Made by a program: the position numbers and the translations under genes | Shown: positions 35,501 through 46,806 of the stretch, in pieces | Layout: each line of letters begins with the position of its first letter | Position numbering within the stretch: position 1 is the stretch's first letter | Notes under the pieces: model-generated | Databases searched by the model: none | The model's input: the letters and a program-made list of their open reading frames with translations, nothing else | What the model was told of the DNA's origin: nothing | Assembly (NCBI GenBank): GCA_905250115.1 | Contig: CAJNOI010000328.1 | Span: forward strand, 1 to 64,000 | Length of the DNA: 64,000 bases | Reading direction: 5' to 3' | From: Adineta steineri | Taxonomy: Eukaryota; Rotifera; Eurotatoria; Adinetida; Adinetidae

Positions 35501-36978
35501 GTTGCTCGATTGATTATGACATGCACGTATGCATATATAAGTTTCTCTTTTTCTTTCAAAACGATGTTCAAAAGGTTACCTTAAGCATATCTTCCATCGA
35601 TAAAAGCATTAATTCATCTTGATGAATTTCAAGTAGACCGATACCAATACGAAAGATCACTTCCATACCCTATTGTATACATATATATTTATAATGAGAA
35701 AAAAAAAAGAAATATGAAAATTTATATTGAATAATCTACCTCACTTAAAAATAGATCCATTGTACGACAAACAATATTTAATGGTAGTTGTGTTGTAAAC
35801 AATGTTAGAAACCAACTAGATGCAAACGTTGACGTATGAAAATTTTCTGCTTGAAAATGTCGATAAAGATCAGGTAAATTTTCCTATTATAATGATCACT
35901 CATCAATCAAGTCAATGAAAAAATATACAAACATAAATAACATACTTGAATCATACATTCAAGTTGATATATACAAAGACCCAAATAAAACATGTCAGGT
36001 TTATACATATCACGCATTGTATAATCTTGCATAATAGATACTAATACTGCAAATGCTTCTTCTTCTGGCATCTATTTTTATCAGAAAAAAAAAATATTCA
36101 AAAATATTTTTTTTCATTTTACTGACATGCATAAGTAAAAGTCCAACAATAAAACCAATACCTTGACAATAACCAACTTCACGATCATATAATGAATAAG
36201 CCTAAAATAGAATTTCTTTTCATTATCATCCTATTTTATAATCATCGAACCTTCATCACATTAAATAAACTTTCTTGACCAAGACCATGTTTTTGTTTAA
36301 AAAAATCATGTTGTGGATATGTTCGTGATATATCTCTTCGAATAACTTTTTCACATGGTGATGTCATTTTCATAAATTCAGCATATTTATATTTTGCATT
36401 CGATGTTTCAACTTTAGTTAAACATTGCCAAAGTAATGGACGAAAATGAACTGGTACACCAAATCGAATAACATCCTAAATAAATCTTTTTATTTTAATC
36501 TAATTTTTAAATAAATAAAAATTTTACTTTAATCCATATCGGATTTTTTTTCATAGTTATCGTCCAATTATTAATTATTCTATTCCATACAACCAATTCA
36601 TTTTCCAAATTACCTTAAATAAATATTTATATAAAATTATTTGTGATTTTAAGATGAATTTTCTACCATCTTTATCAATAGTTAAATTATTGATTTCAGC
36701 AGAAATTGAATCTAGTTGTTGTCCTTGGTTATGATGTAATTCAGGTGAACGTGTATTTGTTATCGGATTAAGTATTGCACTTGTAGGTGATTTCAGATCA
36801 TATTCGATACGTCTTTAAAAAGAAAAGAAGAAAAAAGATATAGCTCAATAGAAATTTAAGTAAAATCAAATAAAAATATTATAATATTTTGTTACCTATT
36901 CTCTTCTTCTAGTCTTTTCAATAATTCAATTTCATCATTGGTCATATCAGCCATATATATATCCTTTGATTGTGTCAT
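32545..36978 (-). CDS. EVI5: EVI5-type Rab GTPase-activating protein (TBC domain plus coiled coil)
   Basis: Rab-GAP involved in recycling traffic and cytokinesis in animals. Long form: 16 coding exons in phase (first 36896-36978, last 32545-32853) give 800 residues, against about 810 in human EVI5. The TBC domain (about residues 105-325) contains [15 protein letters not shown], the arginine-finger motif [10 protein letters not shown], the glutamine-finger motif YCQG, LLLMHMPEEEAF and ASSWFLTLF. After LLSMEDMLK the model joins directly to YFQKEVPAK, as in human EVI5. Exons 34458 down to 33078 encode a long coiled coil ([43 protein letters not shown]). The C-terminus is Ser-rich and disordered. 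A possible cassette exon near 33021 would give a short alternative end ([16 protein letters not shown]). Confidence 0.95.
34692..34912 (-). CDS. EVI5: Alternative first exons of EVI5 (coiled-coil-only isoform)
   Basis: Within the 1-kb intron between TBC and coiled-coil exons lie two phase-0 open exons: 34817-34912, starting with ATG and encoding [20 protein letters not shown] onward, and 34692-34736 ([15 protein letters not shown]). Both have good donors, and the second a good acceptor, and they join in frame to the exon at 34555. There is no acceptor before the ATG, which suggests an internal promoter and an isoform lacking the GAP domain. Predicted from splice signals only. Confidence 0.55.
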
Positions 36979-38989
36979 TATTTGGTATTTGTCTATAGAG
37001 GAATAATAATAATAATACCGAATATACAGTAATCAATGATTATATATAATAGAAAAACGTGGAGGCTGAAGATGAGTAAATGATATGAAGAGTTGCATAT
37101 ATATCATCAAATGTGTGAGTAAACGTTGTCAGGTTTTTCCTTTTTTCTTTTTTTTCTCGTTCCTTTTTCTTCTCGTCTAACTAAACAAAATTAATTGAAT
37201 TGTGTCAATAACTTCCATTTGTATCTTTTACACGACGTAGACTTGTCCTTTAAATCATTTTATGTTTCTTTAGACATCCACCTACTTAATTAACACATTT
37301 GTTTCTCATCTATGCTTATTATGTACTTTGATTAGAAATAAAATACTATACAATCTTATATATATATATTATAAATAAATATTTATATTATTGCGTATAA
37401 ATATATATGTAAGAAACGAATAGGAAAGTTCAATAAATAACAAAATATGTGTTTCTAATGAGTAAAATAATTTGTCAATCGTATCGACCATTTGAATGAT
37501 GTAAAAGAAAAAAATCCCAATGTCAAATAGGTTTTCAATACATTTCACCTGATTCAAATATCCTTACCATGATAGATGGCGACGAAGAGTAGAAAGAGAA
37601 GAAGAAAAAAGAACGTAGTCTTACTTGCATTTATATTTCTTTTTTTTTACCTTCAAATGTCGCCTTGCATTTCAATTCTTTTCCCTTATTTTTACGTGAA
37701 ACGGTCCAACTAGCGTTAGTATCATAGCAATTCTATGCTGTTTCCTTCATAACTTTCTATAATATAAGCAAAAGAGAAGAAAAGAAGAAAAAAAAAGAAT
37801 AAGATATTTATGTAGATAAATAAAATTCTTTAACAAACAAAAATGTTTCGTATTTAACAGTCATTCCGATTAGTATTTATTATGAAATATCTTGTTCGAT
37901 GTGAAAAATAATTCCAAGATTTTGATTCACCATGATTATAATCGAAGGTGTATTTATTTAGAAAAAAAATAAAGTATTAGATTATTAGCATAATGTAAAT
38001 CAGAAAATAAACGAATCATAAACAATCGTATTTGTTTTTGTTATTCAAACAAAAATAAGGTCATCTGTTTATGTTATTTATGACAAAGACGCATAAATAC
38101 GGAGTGAATCAAAAGGGTGGTGACGCTGTAATTTTAAATAGTAACGACAACGAATTTTATACTAAATTAAAGTGTATCAAAAATGTGATTTATCAGTATT
38201 GAATAGCACATGTGATAATAACTTCTTAGTATCACATTCTAGAATTTAACGCCTATTAATACAGAAAAATTTTCTTACGTAAACCATGTCAAACTGAATC
38301 TAATTTAAAATAATTGACACGTAGTCCGGAAACTAAGGAATAATAATTAAAAATGAAGTGAGAAGAGATACTATTAGAAATGAGATATAATTATTATTAT
38401 ACAGAGGCTTTGATAAATCTAAAAATAAATTCTTAGTTGATTAGAAATTTTTCATAATAATATTTATTGTGTTTTTATATTGTAAAGAATTTTCATAATT
38501 ATCATTCCATTTGCTACTAAAAGCTAACGAGAAGACTCATAAAAAAAACAGTGCAGTTTTACAGCCGTTTTATGTAAATTTTGATCGACGTATACGAAAA
38601 AGCCTTGAAAAAAAAAGATAAAAATGAAGTATTTATGTGAAATATTGAATTACTTTGCTCAGATGATAATGTATTAACAATATTACGGTAGATATAGACA
38701 TGAATGATTAAAGAGATTTTTTGAGTATGATATTAAAAATTTAGCATAATCTCATTATAGACATAGTTTAACGCTTTCGAAACGATGGATCCTACTAGTC
38801 AAATCCAACATATTTTAACAAGAAGCTCAATACAAAAAACATTTTGTTTTCTTGGACAGGAAGTCACACCTAATGTATTATCTGATTTGTATTGCACAGC
38901 ATGATGTTGCTTATTAAAAAATGTTATAATTAGAATAGAAGGCTTTTATTTGTATTACTGTCGCATTACTTATTTCTCTTTATTGTTTT

Positions 38990-39250
38990 TGTCTGATCTT
39001 ATCAAACCAATCAGCACAGATTCTTCGAGCTTGTAATCAACAAGTTTACGCTTCATTTGACTTGCTAACTATTGTCTCAAACCAGGTTTCATATTCTTGA
39101 ATAGTGCATCATCGCGATATCCATCACACTTATTGAACGTAATACTTTGTATATAACATCAAAACGTCTCGTTTCTCTTACAATTTGATCAATTTTTTTC
39201 TCAAGTCCACAAATTTCACTATTCCAATGAGTGAGAAATTATTTTACAAT
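38990..39250 (-). pseudogene. Possible decayed coding fragment
   Basis: On the minus strand the codons read like protein in two frames: EICGLEKKIDQIVRETRRFD, then after a shift DALFKNMKPGLRQ, a stop, and LASQMKRKLVDYKLEES. One frameshift and one in-frame stop would be needed to explain it. It may be a remnant of a retroelement gag-like gene, but I cannot identify it. Confidence 0.25.
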
Positions 39251-40246
39251 AGATTTTTTGTTATTTACTACAATTCGATAACATCCCAAAAGATTGTTTG
39301 AGCTGTATAATTATACAAATAAGAAAAAGAAAAATGAATGGTTGCTCACACTTGCAGATCGACTCGAAAGGATTAATTACATTGATTTATTTACTTTCAT
39401 AGCACTTGAATTTTTCTCACAAGCTGTTTTCTTTTGTTTATTTGTTTGTATTAGATTTCTTTATTATATGAAAAAATATTTATAATTTATCTATAATTTG
39501 ATAGACCCCATAAGTGGTAGACGGCAATAGAAAGATCTCAATTTGAGATTTGATACTTTAAACTAAAATAGAGATACACTAAATGCAAACTGAAATTCTC
39601 TTTTTTGACAGTCATTATTCTAGCAGGATCTTGAATCTCTAGAATAGAAAGGAAATCTTGACATAAAAATTTCTCTTGATATTATCTATGACACATTGCT
39701 AAAAGATAATTATATAAATTAAATGATCTAAAATCATTATCAATATTAACTCTAGTTTTGAGATGTAAAATATCCTGAAACCATCTTAAGATTCGATGAG
39801 CTCAGATACCGAATACTTTTAAGTACGATTGAAATTTAACAAGGATGTCTTTTGTTTTGAGTATTTTTAAAAAATTATCAGTAAGTTTTTTGTAATTTCT
39901 TTTCTATAAAATCGTGATTTAATTAAACACAAAATCGACGTCTTTTTGTGTGATTACAAAAGTTTCACATTGTATGTAATCTAAAAGTAGAAAAATTTGT
40001 AATCAAGAAAGTATTTAATTACATAATCAAATTTTACCTTGGAGAAACTTAATCATTAATGTTATGTAATAGTGAAAATGAATACATCAAAAAGTCTTCT
40101 GAATAAATACATTTGCATAAAAAGAAAGTTATGATATTTTTTCGTCTTCTTTAAAAAGAATTATTTAATGTAAAAATTCAAAAAAATAAAAATATTTACA
40201 TATTTCAAACGAGGTTTAAAACACTTGCACGCAGAGACAACTTTGC

Positions 40247-40329
40247 TGTGTATGTGTTGCAGAAGAAATTAAAATGCAGAAAGGTTTTATATTGTCCTAC
40301 ATTTTAATTTCTTCTGCAGCATATATATA
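40247..40329 (+). repeat. 30-bp-stem hairpin, candidate small-RNA precursor
   Basis: Arms 40247-40276 and 40300-40329 pair over 30 positions with a 23-nt loop: 19 consecutive Watson-Crick pairs next to the loop (TGCAGAAGAAATTAAAATG and complement), then a stem continued with Watson-Crick and G.U pairs if transcribed from the plus strand. Size and shape fit a pre-miRNA; a small foldback repeat is the alternative. Confidence 0.45.
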
Positions 40330-41756
40330 TGAATTAGAGACAAAGATAATCTTTAAGGACAATAATCGAGAAAAAAAATACGGAAGAATCAAAAAGTTCT
40401 AAATGGAAAGAACATCACATGTATTTTAAATAGTTCTTGGTGAGTTCATGTGTATGTAAAACCAGATCGGTCAGTTGTTTGTTCAAGAATTTGTTTTTAT
40501 GCTTTAATGATCAGCTACCTAGCAGCAGGATGAGAGTAAGAATAGATGTCTAAGTCTTCCCGTTACACTTTCCTTGGCTACTCGGTACCTGTATAAACCG
40601 AACAAAGCAAAATTTCCGTACTTCACTGCACTTTACCATACTTCAAATTATAAAATGCGTCGAAGTACTGTGAAGTATTTGGACTCTTATTTTGGATAAA
40701 CCCATATCTAGTAATTTCAAGCTAGTACTTCTGTGATACACATCTACGGTAGATTTGAACATAATTTTGAAAGGCCCTTGAAGTAGCACAGAAATTTAAC
40801 TTTTTTTCTCCATATAATTACATGATTTCAGCATATAAAATAAACTTTGATAAAAGACGGCGCAGTTTACATGTCGTATACAACTATTCTAACCAACGTT
40901 CTAGGTAATTTTAATAGATGAATAAGGGTTATAATGTAGAAGGATTTACTATATCTATGTTACCTTCACACTCATTAGCTACACCCGTACTTACACTTTA
41001 TCTAATGCATTTAATTTATTAAAATTTATTAAATGAGTCGATAACTATTTTTATTCTTCTATAATGTTTGATTGATATACTTGTACTATTTTTTTGTTGT
41101 ATTTGTGCAGAATTGGCGAAGAAGAGTATGAATGCATCGATTATTTATATATTTACTTTTTCCACATTCTCAATGTAATTGGTGTCAATGATTAACAATT
41201 AGAATAACAATCAATAGTATATTTTACATAATGGATACTATACGAAACAGTTTTATATAATTCACAGCTTTTCTCGATATCGATCAAAATAACGAAAAAT
41301 ATTTCGTCTTTAATATCATTCAATTGTAATCGTATATGTCAGTATATAGTAACACACAATCGTACTTCGCGATTCTGTATCTCTACTAAGAATCGTTCTC
41401 GATCATACAAAGTCAACGTCAATATATTTTAATATTTCGTACGCAAAAACGCGACCTTGAGAGAATATATGAATGCCCTTATAATTTTCGCATCTGGCCG
41501 AATGTTTTTGATAACCTTTAACGATGGTCACATACGAAAATTGTACTTTTTTCAAAGCTTTATTTTTAATTGATAGTTTTCTTCAACTCATTTGATCAAA
41601 ATTATAGTTTGACCATGATTGTGGATTGCTTTTGTAATTTTATACATTTTTTTCTACGCAAAAAAGATTATTTAATAATTAAAAACAAAACAAAAACAGC
41701 ACCTGAAAACTGAAAAATAGTATCAGGTGATATATTCAATCCCAGTGTAGATCAAG

Positions 41757-41764
41757 TATAAAAG
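41757..41764 (+). promoter_or_regulatory. TATA box of the secreted repeat-protein gene
   Basis: TATAAAAG, 68 bp before the ATG at 41832, in a spacing that leaves a short 5' UTR. Isolated strong TATA boxes are uncommon in this window. Confidence 0.55.
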
Positions 41765-41831
41765 GCATTACTGATCTCCAACTTCATCACTTCTTCTGCT
41801 AAACTTAATACGAAAACCCTTCCTTTCAAAC

Positions 41832-42500
41832 ATGCGCTTCTTAGTTGCATACGCTCTTGTACTAGTTGGTATTGCTTTTGTGCAAAGCAAACCTGTCAGT
41901 CGTGCCGGTGTTGATTTCTCTGCAATGATCAATCAACTCGGTGGCTTGGACGGAATTCATGCTTTATTTCCACAATATTCAGTAATATCGAATCACAGTA
42001 TTTGTTTGTTTCTAATAAAACTATCTTTTTATTTATTTTATTAGGATTTCGTAAATCGACTCGTCGCTGCTGCCTATCAAGTTGGTTCTAATATTCCAGA
42101 TACGGACTTATATGTACTTGAACAAGTAGCTAAACAACTTGCTGACGATGTTTTCAATGGTAATTGTGATATCGATACCGCTGTTACTCAAATGATGGGA
42201 CAACTTACAGGACATCTTAGCTCAAACCCATCACTTGTTAGCAATTTACAATCGCTTGCACAAGAATTTTCGGGTGTTCTTACATCATTCCTTTCAAATT
42301 CTCAATCAAAACGTGTAGCCAGTCGTGCTGGTATTGATCTCTCTGCATTGATCAGTCAATTCAGTAGCTTGGACATTGTTTATCTTATTTTTCCACAATA
42401 TAAAGTAATATCGAATTTCAATATTTTTTATTTTCAATGAAACTATGTTTTTTTTTATTTTATTAGAATATCATAAAGAAACTCGTTGATGTTGCCTATC
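41832..42500 (+). CDS. Secreted protein with tandem internal repeats (3' cut by assembly gap)
   Basis: Exons 41832-41981, 42045-42404 and 42467 into the N gap; all phase 0. Residues 1-20 (MRFLVAYALVLVGIAFVQSK) form a clear signal peptide. The mature protein is built of repeats: SRAGVDFSAMINQLGGLDGI ending FPQY, then about 85 residues starting DFVNRLVAAAYQ, and a second unit starting SRAGIDLSALISQFSSLD and ending FPQY. Intron sequences after each FPQY are also alike (GTAATATCGAAT), so whole exon-intron units were duplicated. The third exon begins NIIKKLVDVAY, matching DFVNRLVAAAY. The repeats probably caused the 100-N gap. Family not recognised; the helical, cysteine-poor repeats with short hydrophobic stretches could be amphipathic helices. 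Confidence 0.75.
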
Positions 42501-42600
42501 NNNNNNNNNNNNNNNNNNNNNNNNNNNNNNNNNNNNNNNNNNNNNNNNNNNNNNNNNNNNNNNNNNNNNNNNNNNNNNNNNNNNNNNNNNNNNNNNNNNN
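42501..42600. other. Assembly gap (100 N)
   Basis: Run of exactly 100 N, a placeholder of unknown true length. It joins the middle of the secreted repeat protein to the middle of a GPCR, so at least the end of one gene and the start of the other are missing. Confidence 0.99.
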
Positions 42601-43269
42601 TCAAAAAAGATATGTACCAAACATAATGTAATTATAATAAGTATAATTTATTTTATTATTTTTGCTGCATTTTGGTCATTTTATCTCGTTCCAGTAGGCA
42701 ATCTGAAATTCATATCAGGTACTTGTTCTTCTACTCAATCAGCATCGCTTACTTATTTTTCTAATTACCTTCATTTCCCTCTGAGAGCTATACTAGTTTG
42801 TCTTATTCCAGTAATACTTATGGTTTTAGCAAATGCACGTATGATAATGAATATTCGTCAATCAAGAAGACGTGTGACAAATGGTACAACAGTACCCTCA
42901 TCAGATATAAATATTCCAGTGCCTAATATCTCAAGTTCTACAGGAACACATACTCGTCGAATGTCGGCACTTGATCGAATGTTATTCTATATGATGTTAG
43001 CTAATGCAATTACATTTATTACAACACAAGTTCCATTTCATCTTTTTCTCTGTGTAAGAGGTAGTGTGAAAGGATTAAATTCAAATACTTCAACATTTAT
43101 ACGTGCAGTACTTTTGATTTGGTCAAGCGTCTATTTTGGTATTGCATTTTATTTTTATTGTTTAGCATCACCATTATTTCGCCAAAAGTTTATTAAAATG
43201 CTGAAGAGAGCGATTTTTCTTCAAGAAATAACTCAAACAATAACACATCAAACAAAAGTCAATCGATGA
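42601..43269 (+). CDS. GPCR of the tandem cluster, copy 1 (5' missing in gap)
   Basis: Begins after the gap in frame with SKKICTKHNVIIISIIYFII, which corresponds to the start of helix 4 in copies 2 and 3; 222 residues to the stop at 43267-43269. Helices 4 to 7 and the whole third intracellular loop (RQSRRRVTNGTTVPSSD) are present and nearly identical to the other copies. Helices 1-3 and the first exon must lie in the gap. Nothing suggests inactivation. Confidence 0.9.
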   Translation, partial: SKKICTKHNVIIISIIYFIIFAAFWSFYLVPVGNLKFISGTCSSTQSASLTYFSNYLHFPLRAILVCLIPVILMVLANARMIMNIRQSRRRVTNGTTVPSSDINIPVPNISSSTGTHTRRMSALDRMLFYMMLANAITFITTQVPFHLFLCVRGSVKGLNSNTSTFIRAVLLIWSSVYFGIAFYFYCLASPLFRQKFIKMLKRAIFLQEITQTITHQTKVNR

Positions 43270-43863
43270 ACAGAAACTGAATTCTTACACTTCTAATATA
43301 TGTTGTCGAATAGCGTTAACCCTTAGAAATATTTGTGATCTTTCCTTTTATGAATAAAATATTTACAACAAGTTCCTTTAAAATAATTTGAACTTGAGTA
43401 ATATGTCAAATAATACTCTAGGTAAGACATGATGTATAACAAAAGCTATTTTGTAACATGGATTTTTATTGTTCTATATATTTGATGTTTTTGTTTCAAT
43501 TATTCCAAGATGAATGTAGTCAAGTATTTGTATTGAAAAGAAGAATCTTTTAAGGCTGTGTCTCGTACAAGAATTTTCACACTTATCAAACTCTGCCAAA
43601 ACATCTAAATATCGAGAAAAAATATGAACTAACAGTTTAAAATAGTCTTTTTCCGAAAAATACACATACATCGTGCATAATATCGTGATATATTAAGTAA
43701 TTAGAATATATTTTCATGCGTGTTATAACACAATTATTCTTCATTATTCTACTTTTGACAAAAGCGACATCGGTAACGTCATATGTGTAATTATATAATT
43801 ACTTTAATACTTCTTTAAAAAGCTACTGTTTTCTTTTTTTCTTCTTTCTTATACTATTCATCA

Positions 43864-45005
43864 ATGAACATGTCCTCTACTCCAACGATTTCTAACTTCA
43901 CAACACAGAATACATCAATAGTGGTTACAACTTCACCCTTACAACTTGGCATTTTGATTACCACAGTTAGTGCATGTTTTGCGTAAATAAATTTAGCTTC
44001 ATACTTCATTTTTTTCATTGAATACTTTTATTTTTTATAAATAGCTATGGACTTGGTTTTGTTGGTAATGTTTTATCATTAATAGTATTTTGCACTCAAG
44101 ATGAATTTCGAAAAATCTCAACTGGTCTTTTATTTATGTTAATAACAATATCAAACTTTATTCATTTATGGACATTAGCTTCAGATTATCTAACTGTGTA
44201 CAATTATGCTCTGTACCCAAATAATTTTATGCAGTGTCGATTCACATATTATATACAGAATATTAGTCGTGCATTGAGTACGTATTGGATGGTTACGGTT
44301 GCACTTGATCGTTTAATTCGTACTGAATATCCAATGCGGTCAAAAAAGATATGTACTAAACATAATGTAATTATAATAAGTATAATTTATTTTATTATTT
44401 TTGCTGCATTTTGGTCATTTTATCTCATTCCAGTAACCAATCTAATTTTCATATCAGGTTCCTGTTCTTATGGTCAATCAGCATCGCTTGCTTATTTTGT
44501 TAATAATCTACATTATCCTCTACGAGCTGCACTTGTTTGTTTTATTCCAGTAATACTTATGGTTTTAGCAAATGCACGTATGATAATGAATATTCGTCAA
44601 TCAAGAAGACGTGTGACAAACGGTACAACAGTACCTTCATCAGATATGAATGTTCCAGTGCCTAATATCTCAAGTTCTACAGGAACACATACTCGTCGAA
44701 TGTCGGCACTTGATCGAATGTTATTTTATATGATGTTAGCCAATGCAATTACATTTATTACAACACAAGTTCCATTTCATCTTTTTATGTGTATACGAAA
44801 TAATCTGACAGGATTAGATTCGAATACTTTATCATTTATACGTGCAGTACTTTTAATTTGGTCAAGTCTTTATTTTGGTATTGCATTTTACTTTTATTGT
44901 TTAGCAGCACCATTGTTTCGGCAAAAATTTACTAAGATGTTGAAGAAAGCTATTTTTCTTCAAGGAATAACTCAATCAACAACACATCGAAGAAAAGTCA
45001 ATTGA
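43864..45005 (+). CDS. GPCR of the tandem cluster, copy 2
   Basis: Rhodopsin-like seven-span receptor. Exon 1 (43864-43982) encodes a Thr/Asn-rich extracellular N-terminus with possible N-glycosylation sites and the start of helix 1; exon 2 (44045-45005) encodes the rest; 359 residues in total. Helix 1 carries GN (LGFVGNVLSLIVF), helix 3 ends ALDRLIRTEYPM (DRL in place of DRY), helix 5/loop 3 has VLANARMIMNIRQSRRR, helix 6 starts ALDRMLFYMMLANAITF and helix 7 lacks a classical NPxxY. The pattern resembles FMRFamide-like peptide receptors expanded in bdelloids (from memory). Open frames that start in helix 2 miss the first exon. Ligand unknown. Confidence 0.88.
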
Positions 45006-45665
45006 TGAACAGAAACTAAATTTTTACAATTCTAATATATGTTGTCTAAAATCGTTAACCTGTAGAATTATTTGTAATCTTTCCTTTAATGTATTGAAAA
45101 AAATTTTTAAGAAACTTATCGTCTGTTAAACTTATAGACGGAAGGAATAAATTTTACCACAAGGCTATCATTGTAATTCTTCTTCAATTAATTTTTTTTA
45201 TAAATGAAATTTTCATAATAAATTCGTTCAAAATACGTTGAACTTGAACGACATTTCAAATAATACTATAGTTCAAACATGACTTACAATAAAAGTTATT
45301 TTGTAATGTAGATTTCTATTATTCTGAGATAAATGTATTCAATCATTTGTATATAAAAGAAGAATCTATTGAAGCTGTGTCTCTTATCAAACTCTGCCAA
45401 AACATCTAAATATCGAACTAATGTCAACTAGCAATTTAGAATAATTTTTTATAGAAGAATAAACATACATGGTGTGTAATCATGTATTATATTAAGTAAT
45501 TAGAATATATTTTCATCCGTGTTAAAACACAATTATTCTTCATTACTCTACTTTTCATAAATATCACATATCGATAACGTCATATGTATAATTATATGAT
45601 TACTTTAATACTTCTTTAAAAAGCTACTGTTTTTTTTTATTTCTTCTTTTTTATACTATTCATCC

Positions 45666-46806
45666 ATGAGCATGACATCTGATCCAATAACTTCAAATTT
45701 TACAACAGATGATACACCAGTAGTGGTTACAACTTCATCATTACAACTTGGTATCTGGATTACAACAGGTTGCGCATGCTTCGCGTAAATAAATTTAGCT
45801 TCATATTTCATTTTTTTATTCAATTAATTTCTTTTTATTGAATAGTTATGGACTTGGTTTTGTTGGTAATGTTTTATCGTTAATAATATTTTGCACACAA
45901 GATGAATTTCGAAAAATTTCAACAGGACTTTTATTTATATTAATAACAATATCAAATTTTATTCATTTATGGACATTAGCTTCGGATTATCTCACTCTAT
46001 ACAATATCGCTATGTATTCAAATATGCTTATGCAATGTCGATATTCATATTATATACAAAATATCAGTCGTGCAATGAGTACGTATTGGATGGTTACTGT
46101 CGCACTTGATCGTTTGGTTCGTACCGAATATCCAATGCGTTCAAAAAAGATATGTACCAAGCAAAACGTAATTATAATAAGTATAATTTATTTTATTATT
46201 TTTGCTGCATTTTGGTCATTTTATCTCGTACCAGTAAGCAATCTAAGTTTCATAGCAGGCACTTGTGCTTCTATTCAATCACCAGCGCTTACTTATTTTT
46301 CGAATAATATTCATTTACCTCTGCGAGCTGTACTCGTTTGTCTTATTCCAGTAATACTAATGGTTTTGGCAAATGCACGTATGATAATGAATGTTCGTCA
46401 GTCAAGAAGACGTGTGACAGATGGTACAACAATACCTTCATCAGATATAAATATTCCAGTGGCTAGTATATCAAATTCTTCACGAAAACAGTCTTATCGA
46501 ATGTCGGCACTTGATCGAATGTTGTTTTATATGATGTTAGCCAATGCAATTACATTTATTACAACACAAGTTCCATATCATCTTTTTATATGCGTACGAA
46601 ATAATGTGCCTGGATTACCCTCAAATACTTCATCATTTATACGTGCAGTACTTTTGATTTGGTCAAGTCTTTATTTTGGCATTGCATTTTACTTTTATTG
46701 CTTAGCATCACCATTATTTCGCCAAAAGTTTATTAAAATGCTGAAGAAAGCTATTTGTCTTCATGGAATAACTCACTCAACAGCACATAGGTCAAGAATC
46801 CATTGA
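45666..46806 (+). CDS. GPCR of the tandem cluster, copy 3
   Basis: Same structure as copy 2: exons 45666-45784 (119 nt, identical length) and 45846-46806 (961 nt), 359 residues. Conserved points are LGFVGNVLSLIIF, ALDRLVRTEYPM, MIMNVRQSRRRVTDGTTIPS and HRSRIH at the end. Most differences from copy 2 fall in the N-terminal tail, extracellular loops (LTLYNIAMYSNMLMQ, FIAGTCASIQSPAL) and the start of the helix 7 loop, as expected if ligand preference has diverged while the intracellular side is kept. This contrast is visible by eye but was not quantified. Confidence 0.88.

Larger units (their letters stand above)
36979..41831. other. Long interval without a convincing gene
   Basis: About 4.85 kb. 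Contains a possible decayed coding fragment (38990-39250) and a strong hairpin (40247-40329). Otherwise AT-rich with no exon-like runs; short frames at 37369-37557 and 39294-39485 look random. Confidence 0.45.
42601..46806 (+). repeat. Tandem GPCR duplication, unit about 1.8 kb
   Basis: Starts of copies 2 and 3 are 1802 bp apart. The spacers 43270-43863 and 45006-45665 are also alike (for example AAGCTACTGTTTT before each start and the TAATATATGTTGTC after each stop), so each unit includes the promoter. Duplication is fairly recent. Confidence 0.85.
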
